From assembly GCA_000209815.1 (NCBI GenBank), contig FP929036.1, forward strand, positions 2,255,627-2,319,626: 64,000 bases of DNA, in the 5' to 3' direction. This DNA comes from Butyrivibrio fibrisolvens 16/4 (GTDB lineage Bacteria; Bacillota; Clostridia; Lachnospirales; Lachnospiraceae). The translations under genes were made by a program, and so were the position numbers. Shown piece after piece: positions 53,206 to 62,434 of the stretch; positions within the stretch are counted from its first letter, which is position 1, and each line of letters begins with the position of its first letter. The notes beneath the pieces were generated by a model. That model had not been told where the DNA came from. It ran no database searches and was given only the letters and a program-made list of their open reading frames with translations.

Positions 53206-54594
53206 CTACCTCTGTGGCAGAAAGCTCTGTATCATCGGCAGCAATATAAACCTTTGCCTGACGTCCCCATTGATTTGATGGGTAATACTCTACCACCTTG
53301 TTAAAACATTCCAGTGCCTTTGCTGAATCCCCTGTAAGTCTATAGCAGTCTCCAAGTAAAAACAGCGCAGCGCCGTTATTATATTTATCATCTATATCTA
53401 CAACAGTCTGGAAATTTACGATTGCGCTCTCGTAATTTTCATCGCTGTAGAATGTATTTCCATCGTTGTAATATCCCTGAATGATAGTTGGAGCAAGCTG
53501 TGCATAAAGATTGTCATAATATGTCTTTCCAGCATCTCCAAGTACTTCCTTTGATACCAGCTGAATTGCCTCACTGGCAGCTGCCTCGTCTCCTGCAAGA
53601 TGAGCATTCTCTGCTGCAAGAAGATTTTCGTAGGAAGTAGGGATATCCTGAGTCTCATCATAGGCAGAGAGACTATCCTTTAGCTTTTGAATCTCTTCCT
53701 CAAGCTCCTGATTCTTTTCCCTTGATTCGGAAAGAGTCTCATTTAAAGCAAGAACTGTATCCGTGTTTCCATCTGTCATGTTCTCCTTGACAGTTGGAAC
53801 AATAAGGAAGAAGCATATCAAAAGACCAACCACAAGTCCTAAAAGAATATTTACAAGACTTGTACGGGTGTTATCCAGCATGCTTCTAAGAGCATTTTCA
53901 TTCATGATGACTGTGTCGTTACCATCAGTGAAGGTAAACACATCGTTTTCTTTCTGCGTTTACCAGTGTTTTGCTCCTTTAGGCCTTCCTTAACCTCGTG
54001 AATATAGCGGATAGTTGTCGTATTATTGCTATCTATTTTTGCTGCAGCAACAAGTACCTTTCTGGCATCAGCGTACTTTTTATCCTGCATGTAAAGTAAA
54101 GCCAAAAGCTGGTGAGCCTTTACAAGATTTGGATTCTGGCTGATTACCTTCTTAAGCTGGATAGTAGCTAAATCACGGCTTCCTGCCTTGCAATATTCAA
54201 TTGCCTGATTATATTTTTTGATAGTGGAATTAAGCTTGGTCAGAAGCCCTGGGTCGTTTTCAATCTCTGCAAGATATCTATCTGCATCAGGATTGTCCTC
54301 CGCCTGGAGATTCTTAGATAAAACCCATTCATTGATTGCTCTGACTGTATCTCCCACCTGATAATAACAAAGACCAAGAAGATTTCTGGCTCTTGTATTA
54401 TATTTGTAGTACTGAAGTGAAGATTTCAGCGCCTCAATGGCTCCAGTTATATCTCGAACCTTTGCCTTTTCCAAGCCTTGATTATAGAACACATAAGATG
54501 TGTATATGATCTGTTTGTATAACAAAATATCGGCGCCGCAATTGTAACAAACCTTTTCGTTACCAACTTCGGCACCACACATAAAGCATTGCAT
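53198..54594 (-). CDS. zinc-ribbon / TPR membrane protein (frameshifted)
   Basis: 465 aa when the four-T run at 53946-53949 gains one base; otherwise two pieces of 230 and 247 codons overlap. Order: zinc ribbon MQCFMCGAEVGNEKVCYNCG, a first TPR set (residues about 35-205, e.g. AIEALKSSLQYYKYNTRARN), a basic stretch GKRRKK, one membrane helix (LVNILLGLVVGLLICFFLIV), a coiled coil (LSESREKNQELEEEIQKLKD) and a second TPR set at the C-terminus (ALFLLGDCYRLTGDSAKALE). The TPR sets lie on opposite sides of the membrane, a design suited to linking cytoplasmic and outside partners. No known family. Upstream of cdd, downstream of the small 48-aa gene. Confidence 0.7.
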
Positions 54595-54619
54595 CTATTA
54601 TTCTCCGTATAAAGCTACT

Positions 54620-54766
54620 CTATTTTGTCACGTTGTTCTGCTGAGCAGAAATGTTTACAAGTAAATCTGTTAAATCAGTCAAATCTCTGGCCTTAATATC
54701 AGCCTCTGCCTGCTCAACCTCGATGGCTGGCTCAAATTTCTTTAATTCTTCTTCAAAATCAATCAT
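54620..54766 (-). CDS. small acidic protein, 48 aa
   Basis: An ATG at 54766 overlaps the stop of the FapA-like gene (ATGA, 54763-54766) and opens 48 codons (begins MIDFEEELKKFEPAIEVE, ends SAQQNNVTK). Translational coupling, an acidic helical sequence and position between two co-oriented genes support it as real. No known family. Confidence 0.6.
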   Translation of the reverse strand: MIDFEEELKKFEPAIEVEQAEADIKARDLTDLTDLLVNISAQQNNVTK

Positions 54767-56178
54767 TGATTGCCTGTCCCTTTAACACCGGTTATTTTTG
54801 TAAGTTTCACTCCCTCAGGAGTCTTTGTTATTTCAACTCTCTCGTGATTATCATTTATTGTAACATGATGGTCATCAATAGCAATATTTGCTCCAGCGTA
54901 AATACGTCTGTATACCTTTATTGAAGCATCCTTTCCAGCTACAATAACCTCTTTCATTTTAGCAAGACGTTTTGTCTCTTCCTGAACAATAGCTTCATCT
55001 CGAATTCTAACACGTAAAAGCTGCATACGTCGAGGATCTTCCTTATAGTTGATTCCTCGCTCTGCCCCAATCTTATCAAAGTCCTCAATTCCCTTTTTTA
55101 TCTTTAGTACATTAGAATTAAGAGCCTCAATTTTCTTGGCAAGCATATCAAATTCTGCTGAACGCTCCAAATCTACACCTACAGATACATTAGTAATTGT
55201 ACCAAATGAATTACCAATGTCGTTAACCTCAATTCCCTGAACAGCAGAAACAAAACCGCCGATAATAGAAGCATTATTTCCATTGAGCTGAATCATTCCA
55301 TCACAGGAAATTTTACTCTTAAAGAAATAATCAGCCGTAATATTACCGGCACAATTTATAATTGCATACTCAACAAACTGGGCGGTAATTGAACCGCCGC
55401 AGTCTATCATAGTTTTTTCATTACCCTTCACACCTGATAAAAGGAACAAATCCTTTCCGGCATGAATATCACAATCCTCAATAAGTCCATGAATAATAAC
55501 ATTACCTGCAGCATCTATAACTGCGCCATCATGAACTCCTCCGTGAACAATAACGTCACCATTGAACTTAATATTACCAGTTTCGATTCCAACATCTCCA
55601 CTGATTTCATGAACTGGCGAAATGAGAATCTTGCCCTGATTAACCTCTATCTTTCCATCCAGCTTTGCTGTGTAGGTAAGATTATCCCTGGAACGATCAA
55701 ATCCTCGACCGATAAGTGGAGGCAAATCTCGAACTGGCTTTGGCTCTAGAATCTGTCCTCTAACGGACATACCACGGGAGCCCTGAACTGCGGGATGATA
55801 AATTGCAATCACATCGCCTGCCTTAACAGTCTCTATGGTTTTAATACTCATATAGTCGGCGGTACCATCAGGTCGGATGGTAGGCGTCCTATTGAACTTT
55901 GTATCAAAGGTATATTCATAATAACCTGGGGTTCCCTGCTGTTGAGCATTGCCCTCGGCAACCTTTACGGCACGACCATAAATTGGGCTATCAGCTAGCT
56001 TTTTAAGCATATCCTGATCGATTCCAAAAGTCACATTGGCATTATTCAAGAAACCAAGCAACTGAGCAGCAGTAAAGCTTGGCACCTCATTTTTTCCATC
56101 AGGGATTTTGAAGGTCATAGTAGCCTCCAAACCATTTGATGAAACCTGTACTTTTGGCGCTTGTGCTGGTAAAGCCAT
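54763..56178 (-). CDS. FapA/DUF342 family protein
   Basis: 471 aa from the ATG at 56178, with GTGGGGGA upstream; an earlier in-frame start has none. The DUF342 parts are visible: GRAVKVAEGNAQQQGTPGYY with DTKFNRTPTIRPDGTADY, AGDVIAIYHPAVQGSRGMSV, then a beta-helix of repeats (GDVIVHGGVHDGAVIDAAGN, GLIEDCDIHAGKDLFLLSGV, ISCDGMIQLNGNNASIIGG). A C-terminal coiled coil and RIYAGANIAIDDHHVTIND close it. FapA-like proteins form flagellar-pole or polymer-forming scaffolds in other bacteria (known for Vibrio); the role here is unknown. Confidence 0.88.
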   Translation of the reverse strand: MALPAQAPKVQVSSNGLEATMTFKIPDGKNEVPSFTAAQLLGFLNNANVTFGIDQDMLKKLADSPIYGRAVKVAEGNAQQQGTPGYYEYTFDTKFNRTPTIRPDGTADYMSIKTIETVKAGDVIAIYHPAVQGSRGMSVRGQILEPKPVRDLPPLIGRGFDRSRDNLTYTAKLDGKIEVNQGKILISPVHEISGDVGIETGNIKFNGDVIVHGGVHDGAVIDAAGNVIIHGLIEDCDIHAGKDLFLLSGVKGNEKTMIDCGGSITAQFVEYAIINCAGNITADYFFKSKISCDGMIQLNGNNASIIGGFVSAVQGIEVNDIGNSFGTITNVSVGVDLERSAEFDMLAKKIEALNSNVLKIKKGIEDFDKIGAERGINYKEDPRRMQLLRVRIRDEAIVQEETKRLAKMKEVIVAGKDASIKVYRRIYAGANIAIDDHHVTINDNHERVEITKTPEGVKLTKITGVKGTGNQ

Positions 56179-56227
56179 AAGTCCCCCACGTAACAAAGAT
56201 TTAGTATCTATAAAATATTTCGGCACA

Positions 56228-56250
56228 AATAGGCTCACAATGAGCCTATT
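56228..56250 (-). terminator. possible weak terminator after deoC
   Basis: Perfect 10-bp hairpin AATAGGCTCA/TGAGCCTATT with a three-base loop lies between deoC and the FapA-like gene, but only a short T-run follows, so it may allow read-through. Confidence 0.4.
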
Positions 56251-56352
56251 CTGAATAGTTTAATTATATTTCAATAGTTATACTTTGTCACAAAGTTCAC
56301 TAAATTTTGCGTAATTTTCATTAAATTTTCACGAATGAGGCATTTTAAAATC

Positions 56353-57030
56353 TTAGTATTTTCCGTCGTTTGGAAGACCCTTAACAGCCTTAACAACACG
56401 GCTTGTTCCAAGACGGCTTGCGCCAAGGTCGATAAACTTCTGAGCATCCTCAAGTGAAGCGATACCGCCTGCAGCCTTGATAAGCTTTCCGTTTGTCATA
56501 TGATCTGCCATAAGCTTGATGTCATCAAAAGTAGCTCCGCCTGTAGAGAAGCCTGTAGATGTCTTGATGTAGTCAGCATCAGACTTTGAAACAACTTCGC
56601 ACATCTTAATCTTCTCTTCGTCTGTAAGAAGGCAGCACTCGATGATTACCTTAAGAAGCTTTCCCTTGCAAGCAGCCTTGATTGCGTTAATCTCTGCAAG
56701 AACATCATCGTAACGTCCTTCCTTAACCCAACCAACATTGATAACCATATCTACTTCCTCAGCACCGTTATCAACTGCATCGCTTGCCATGAAGCACTTT
56801 GAAGCTGTTGTAGCATAACCATTTGGGAAGCCGATTACTGTACAGATTGGAAGGTGTCCACCCTGAGCCTTAACATACTCAGCAGCCTGCTTTACAAAGC
56901 TAGCTGGAATACAAACTGAAGCAGTTTCGTACTTCATACCGTCATCAACGATTCCTTTAATGTCGTTCCATGTTGCATCAACACCAAGTAAAGTGTGATC
57001 GCATTTGCTTAAAATGTTCTTAATATCCAT
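56353..57030 (-). CDS. deoC: deoxyribose-phosphate aldolase
   Basis: 225 aa, ribosome-binding site AGGAGG. TIM-barrel DeoC pattern: [52 protein letters not shown] (first catalytic Asp), [20 protein letters not shown], and the Schiff-base Lys in [20 protein letters not shown]. It splits deoxyribose-5-phosphate to glyceraldehyde-3-phosphate and acetaldehyde, the last step of deoxynucleoside catabolism. It lies nine bases downstream of the restored valS end, so it may be read through from there. Confidence 0.94.
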   Translation of the reverse strand: MDIKNILSKCDHTLLGVDATWNDIKGIVDDGMKYETASVCIPASFVKQAAEYVKAQGGHLPICTVIGFPNGYATTASKCFMASDAVDNGAEEVDMVINVGWVKEGRYDDVLAEINAIKAACKGKLLKVIIECCLLTDEEKIKMCEVVSKSDADYIKTSTGFSTGGATFDDIKLMADHMTNGKLIKAAGGIASLEDAQKFIDLGASRLGTSRVVKAVKGLPNDGKY

Positions 57031-57039
57031 AGTTTCCTC

Positions 57040-59687
57040 CTATTTCATAGAAGCTAGACGAGCCTCAACCTGAGCCATCATCTGCTCATATTTTGCAAGT
57101 TTTTCGCGTTCCTCGGCAACCTTTGCCTCTGGTGCTTTGCTCATGAATTTCTCATTTGAAAGCATTCCGCGTGAACGAGCAAGCTCTTTTTCGAGCTTTT
57201 CTTTTCCTTTGTAAGACGTTCCTTTTCCTTCTCGAAATCTACAAGATCTTCAAGTGGAACAAAGAGTGTTGCATCTGGAATTACCGCAGAAACTGCATCA
57301 CTTCCAATGCCAAGCTTATCAGCCTGAACGATTACATCTGTTGCACCAGCAAGTGTTGCAAAAATAGGTGTAATCTCATCGAAGATTGCTCTAACATCAG
57401 CATCAGCTGAAACGATGTGGATAGCTGCCTTCTTTGAAGGTGGAACATCCATATCTGTACGAAGCTGTCTCATACCACGAACAACGTCCTTTGCATGCTC
57501 AACCTTTGCTTCCTCTACTGGGAAGTTCTTTGCCTCATCATACTCAGGCCAAGCAGAGAGCATGATTGTCTCCTCTTCGCTCTGAAGTGTGCAGAAGATT
57601 TCCTCTGTGATGAATGGCATAAATGGATGAAGCATCTTAAGAGCATTTGTAAGTGCAAACTTAGCTGTCCAAAGAGCTGCATTCTTGCTAGCTGTATACT
57701 CTGTAGAGTACATTCTTGGCTTTACAATCTCGATATACCAGTCGCAGAACTGATCCCAAATAAAATCATATACCTTCTGAACTGCAATACCAAGCTCATA
57801 TTTATCCATATTTTCAGTAACATCTTTAGCTAAAGTGTTAACTGCAGAAATAATCCACTTATCCTCTGTTGCAAGCTCTGACTCAGCAGGCTCTGTAACC
57901 TCATTATCAGCAAGATTCATCATGATGAAACGTGATGCATTCCATACCTTGTTTGCAAAGTTACGGCTGTTCTCAACACGCTCGTTGTAGAAACGCATAT
58001 CGTTACCAGGTGCATTACCTGTGATAAGTGTAAGACGAAGAGCATCAGCGCCGTATTTATCAATAATCTCAAGTGGATCGATACCATTTCCTAAAGACTT
58101 TGACATCTTTCTACCTTGCGAATCACGAACAAGACCGTGGATAAGTACTGTATTAAATGGTGACTTTCCTGTATGAGCATAGCCTGAGAATACCATTCTG
58201 ATTACCCAGAAGAAGATGATGTCATATCCTGTAACAAGTACGTTTGTAGGATAGAAGTAATCAAGCTCCTCTGTCTTTTCTGGCCAACCAAGTGTAGAGA
58301 ATGGCCAAAGTGCTGATGAGAACCAAGTATCAAGAGTATCCTCATCCTGCTTCATATGAGTGTGTCCGCACTTAGGGCAAACTGTAGGTGCCTCTGATGC
58401 AGGAGCAACTACTGTCTCACCACACTTCTCGCAGTAATATGCAGGGATTCTGTGGCCCCACCATAACTGACGTGAAATACACCAGTCGCGGATGTTCTCA
58501 AGCCAGTGTAAATATGTCTTATCATAATTCTTTGGAACGAACTGAAGCTCGCCAGTCTTGATAGCCTCGATAGCTGGCTTTGCAAGCTCTTCCATAGCAA
58601 CGAACCACTGTGGCTTAACCATAGGCTCAACAGTTGTGTTACATCTATCATGAGTACCAACATTATGTGTATGATCTTCAATCTTAACGAGAAGTCCCAT
58701 CTCATCCATCTTTGAAACGATGAGCTTACGAGCCTCGTATCTATCCATTCCCTCAAACTCGCCACCGTTTGCGTTGATAGTAGCATCATCGTTAAGGATA
58801 TTGATTACAGGAAGGTTATGTCTCTTACCAACCTCGAAATCGTTAGGGTCGTGTGCTGGTGTAATCTTAACAACACCAGTACCAAATTCCATATCAACAT
58901 ACTCATCAGCAACAACTGGAATCTCACGGTTAACGAATGGAAGCATTACAGTCTTTCCGATGATATCCTGATATCTTTCATCCTTAGGGTTTACAGCAAC
59001 AGCTGTATCACCAAGCATTGTCTCTGGACGTGTAGTAGCGAATGTGACAAAGCGGCCTGGCTCCCCAACGATTTCGTACTTCATATGCCAGAAATGTCCT
59101 GCCTGCTCCTCATGCTCTACCTCTGCATCAGAAATAGATGTCTGACAAACTGGACACCAGTTGATGATACGATTGCCCTTGTAGATATAGCCTTCCTTAT
59201 AAAGCTTTACGAATACATTCTCTACAGCCTTTGAGCAGCCTTCATCCATTGTGAATCTCTCACGCTCCCAGTCAGCAGATGAACCCATCTTCTTAAGCTG
59301 GTTGATGATACGTGTTCCGTACTCATCCTTCCACTCCCAGCACTTCTCAAGGAAGCCTTCACGACCAAGACTATCCTTTTCGATGCCCTGCTTCTTAAGG
59401 TGCTCGATAACCTTTACCTCTGTAGCGATAGCTGCATGGTCTGTACCTGGCTGCCAAAGAGCTGAGTAACCCTGCATTCTCTTATATCTGATAAGGATAT
59501 CCTGCATTGTATTATCAAGCGCGTGGCCCATGTGAAGCTGACCTGTGATATTTGGAGGTGGCATCACGATAGTAAAAGGCTTCTTGCTGCGATCTACCTC
59601 AGCGTGGAAATAGCCATTCTCCTCCCATTTTTTATACAAACGATCTTCCAACCCTTTTGGGTCGTATGTTTTTGCAAGTTCTTTCAT
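57040..59687 (-). CDS. valS: valyl-tRNA synthetase (C-terminal frameshift)
   Basis: 882 aa, the normal ValS length, if the four-T run at 57202-57205 gains one base. As given it ends at 57141 and loses most of the C-terminal coiled coil that contacts tRNA. Class I features: FTIVMPPPNITGQLHMGHAL (HIGH-like), TRPETMLGDTAVAVNP and the editing domain, and GRKMSKSLGNGIDP (KMSKS). The restored end (EKLEKELARSRGMLSNEKFM, then KAPEAKVAEEREKLAKYEQM) is the expected antiparallel coiled coil. An essential gene broken at a homopolymer is the strongest sign that such breaks are sequence errors. Controlled by an upstream T-box. Confidence 0.95.
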
Positions 59688-59702
59688 ACTATTCGTCCTT
59701 TC

Positions 59703-59955
59703 TGCATTAAAAAAGCCCTGTGTACGGCAAATTGCTGTACACAGGGCGCCATATACAATACGGTCGCGTTACCACCTGCATTTATATCTCATCTTATTCC
59801 TTACGGGAACGACTCGGATGGCTTGTCCGCCTAAAGGGCGCTTTGTTCACCACCTGCTCCGAAGCTACCTTCGTCAGCTCAGCTCCTAGGTCACCTTTCA
59901 GCCGGTGAGCGACCCTCTCTACAGGACGACACTGATTACTCCTCTTCATCATCGC
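59703..59955 (-). ncRNA. T-box leader of valS
   Basis: On the minus strand the T-box sequence GCAGGTGGTAACGCGACCG (59761-59779) is the antiterminator bulge that pairs with uncharged tRNA. Upstream are stem I elements (GAGGAGTAATC S-turn, AGAGAG with GGTGACC, GGAGCAGGTGGTG). Downstream the terminator CCCTGTGTACAGC/GTACACAGGG with six T ends 16 bases before valS. The specifier codon is probably in the GCAGGTGGTG segment (GTG) but was not resolved by pairing. Confidence 0.92.
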
Positions 59956-60099
59956 ATTTAAAACTTAACTTATGATATAAGTATTTTCCTCATCTGTCAA
60001 GGTTGGAATCCAAGAATTTCACAGTGATTCCTGTGCCCCATTTTGTGCTTAAGTTTCTCAGTCTTTCGAGTCAATAGAGTCATATTTTATTTTTGATTT

Positions 60100-60357
60100 T
60101 TAATCCTTTGATTTCTCACATAACTTCTCAAACTCTACTTTAGATATCCCTAATTTTTCCACCGCTACCTCAACTGGAATAACTCTATCTTCAACTAATT
60201 CGACTAACATTTCTTGTTTTACTTTTTTATATCATCTTCTCTACCCGGATAAAAATTTCTATAATATGATGGTTCGTTCCAAACATCTCTGTCCTCAATA
60301 GTAACATTAACATACTCCCAAATATCATTTTTGTATACTAAGATTTTTCTATAATCT
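60100..60357 (-). pseudogene. truncated, frameshifted gene fragment after the PIN gene
   Basis: A reading without a start codon runs KDYRKILVYKNDIWEYVNVT, then NEPSYYRNFYPGREDDIKK to a stop at 60222-60224. It continues in another frame (MLVELVEDRVIPVEVAVEKL, then EFEKLCEKSKD) to 60100 if the six-T run at 60223-60228 gains a base. The second part is like the C-terminal helices of Rpn/transposase-type and some antitoxin proteins. The 5' end is missing, so this is a relic. Confidence 0.5.
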
Positions 60358-60762
60358 TTACTTATTTAAACGATCCATAAACTCTGCCACAGTGATTATT
60401 TCCACATCTTCATATGCCCCTAATTCTAACAAATCTTTATCACCACTCACTATATAGAGGCACTTAGCATCTACAGCACATCCTATAAATTTATTATCAT
60501 CCGGATCCCTGCATATATTTACATCTGTCTTTGCCTCTATAATATTCATACGCTCAATTATTGTAGCTAATGGTATTGCTGCTGGCTTTTGTGGATACTT
60601 ATTCAGCAAATACTCAACTGTTTCACCATATTCCAAAATGATGTCACTAGTAACATACGCTTCAGCTTGTTTTTTAAACAAAACATCTATCAATTGCTTA
60701 GGCTTTCCTCCGAAGAAGATAGCTGAAGCAACAACATTAGTATCAACAACTATCCTCATCAA
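60358..60762 (-). CDS. PIN-domain ribonuclease toxin (VapC-like)
   Basis: 134 aa. PIN signature residues: first Asp in MRIVVDTNVVASAIFFGGK, Glu in VTSDIILEYGETVEYLL, and Asp pair in CRDPDDNKFIGCAVDAKCLY followed by VSGDKDLLELG. These coordinate the metal that cleaves RNA. Its start overlaps the AbrB-type antitoxin stop by four bases (60759-60762). It belongs to the 'putative toxin-antitoxin toxin, PIN family' group. Confidence 0.88.
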   Translation of the reverse strand: MMRIVVDTNVVASAIFFGGKPKQLIDVLFKKQAEAYVTSDIILEYGETVEYLLNKYPQKPAAIPLATIIERMNIIEAKTDVNICRDPDDNKFIGCAVDAKCLYIVSGDKDLLELGAYEDVEIITVAEFMDRLNK

Positions 60763-61037
60763 TTAGTTCTCCTTTTCTGGCGAACTGCTTTAATGGCATC
60801 ATTTATATCTTCTTCCTGTAATCCAACACTCTCAGCCCATGCCTGTGCCTTATCCATAAGGTCTGAAAACTCAGAAAGAGTTGGCGTCTTTATAGGTTTT
60901 ATCAAAATATTATCTCCATCACTCATTACTATCAATTTAGCACCTGGTCTTATAGCTAAAGCATCTCTTATAGACTTAGGCAAAACTACCTGTCCCTTTG
61001 TTGAAACAGAAGTAACTTCCGCAACTATTCCACTCAT
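60759..61037 (-). CDS. AbrB/MazE-type antitoxin
   Basis: 92 aa. SpoVT-AbrB swapped-hairpin domain: AEVTSVSTKGQVVLPKSIRD, ALAIRPGAKLIVMSDGDNIL. The C-terminal part (LMDKAQAWAESVGLQEEDIN) is the toxin-wrapping helix. It is upstream of and overlaps the PIN toxin gene, the usual type II order, and should repress the operon. Confidence 0.9.
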   Translation of the reverse strand: MSGIVAEVTSVSTKGQVVLPKSIRDALAIRPGAKLIVMSDGDNILIKPIKTPTLSEFSDLMDKAQAWAESVGLQEEDINDAIKAVRQKRRTN

Positions 61038-61264
61038 ATAAATACCTCGCTTTCTGGTAGGATTTTCTTACCTATGTATATTATATCATCATCATGGCAA
61101 AATAGATAGTTTATATGTTTAGAATAAATGCCTGCTTCAAATTAAGTTTAAGTCTATTTTTCTGAATGCCTTCTCCGCACCACTCACCTTGTAAAACCAA
61201 GCTTTGTATTCTTTTTAATTAATTCTATCAATCACACTTTTACTTGTCATTGAACCTGTGGTTT

Positions 61265-61296
61265 AAAAAACGCCGCCAGCATTAGCTGGTAGCGTT
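61265..61296 (-). terminator. terminator overlapping the XRE gene end
   Basis: AACGC(TA)CCAGC/GCTGG(CG)GCGTT with six T on the minus strand; the XRE gene's stop codon (61282-61284) lies in the loop. Confidence 0.85.
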
Positions 61297-61571
61297 CATA
61301 AAAAATCTTTCAAAATATTCATAATAACTTTTTATTGGATTACGTTCATTAACTATATCATAAACTGATGCACCATATAATTCCATTAGAGCAAGTAAAG
61401 TATCAGCCTGTGGATAGCTCTTTCCACTTTCATGCTTATAAATTGCTTGGACAGATTCTAATTTGAGATACTTTCTTACATCTTCTACTGCTAATCCTTT
61501 TTCACTCTAAGTCTTTTTAAATTCATTCCTACGACTCTAGGATTATACTCTCTTCTTTCTGCTGTCATCAT
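61282..61571 (-). CDS. XRE-family HTH regulator (frameshifted)
   Basis: 96 aa if the five-T run at 61498-61502 gains one base. Start ATG ATG at 61571. The HTH covers VVGMNLKRLRVKKGLAVEDV, RKYLKLESVQAIYKHESGKS and YPQADTLLALMELYGASVYD, the pattern of Cro/CI-type regulators with a conserved Tyr-Lys-Glu-Ser-Gly turn. The coding frame runs into its own terminator. It is next to the AbrB/PIN pair but separated by about 240 bases with no feature recognised. Confidence 0.7.
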
Positions 61572-61811
61572 AATTTCCCTAAAATTTTCCCTTTGTTATG
61601 TTCTATGATTAATGTTATCACTACAACCAATTCTAAGTAAACCACAAAATCAAAATTTCTTCTTGCAATTATTTTTTTGACGTGTTATATTAGCGCTTGT
61701 CTTTTTTCAAAAATTTACTTTCGAGTTGGTTCAACCATTATTCCACAAGGTTTAAAAACGAATCGAAACCACTTTCATATTCCTTAAGTTATTTATGTAA
61801 GGAGAATGAAA

Positions 61812-62423
61812 ATGACAAACAAATTTAATAAGTTAACCCTATTTTTATCTACTTTGGCTATCGCCTTGGTGGCTCTTTTGATTATGCATTTTAAGGGCAT
61901 GACATTGATGAAGCAGGTTAGTGCATCTGGCATAGATAATTCAGAGGCTATTTCTGAACTCTATGACTATATTGAATCTCTTGAGGGATTTACAGATGAA
62001 CAGAAGGCCGAGCTTAATTCTATTATTCAGGAGCAGATAAAGAATAATAACGAGCTCACTGAAGAGGAATTACTGAATCTGTATCAGCTTGTAGATCAAA
62101 AGCATCAGTCTAATGTGACTAATTTAGAGAACATTAAGAAGGAGTTGCAGCTAAAGCTTTATTCAATTGATGCTTCTGATAACAGCAGATATAAGGAGCT
62201 GAAAAGCCTTATTGATGAAATCGATGTTATTATCGCCGAGATGAAAAAGCAAAATGGTTCTTCCATTCAGAATATTGATGCTAAGATTTCTGATTTGCAG
62301 GATGCCATTGATAAGCTTAATAAGAGAACCACAGATAACAATGGTTCTAACGAATTCAACTTTGGCTATAAGGATGGCACCTACGGATATTATATTGATG
62401 GCAATAATTTCAGACCATTTTAA
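61812..62423 (+). CDS. membrane-anchored coiled-coil protein
   Basis: About 203 aa from the ATG at 61812 (GGAG seven bases upstream; the ATG six bases earlier is too close to it). N-terminal membrane helix or signal anchor (LFLSTLAIALVALLIMHF), then a long extracellular coiled coil (SELYDYIESLEGFTDEQKAE, LDQKHQSNVTNLENIKKELQ type heptads; KISDLQDAIDKLNKRTTDNN). Aromatic C-terminal tail GYKDGTYGYYIDGNNF. No known family. The next gene starts 11 bases later; the two are probably a pair. Confidence 0.65.
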   Translation: MTNKFNKLTLFLSTLAIALVALLIMHFKGMTLMKQVSASGIDNSEAISELYDYIESLEGFTDEQKAELNSIIQEQIKNNNELTEEELLNLYQLVDQKHQSNVTNLENIKKELQLKLYSIDASDNSRYKELKSLIDEIDVIIAEMKKQNGSSIQNIDAKISDLQDAIDKLNKRTTDNNGSNEFNFGYKDGTYGYYIDGNNFRPF

Positions 62424-62434
62424 GGGAGGGTGCT

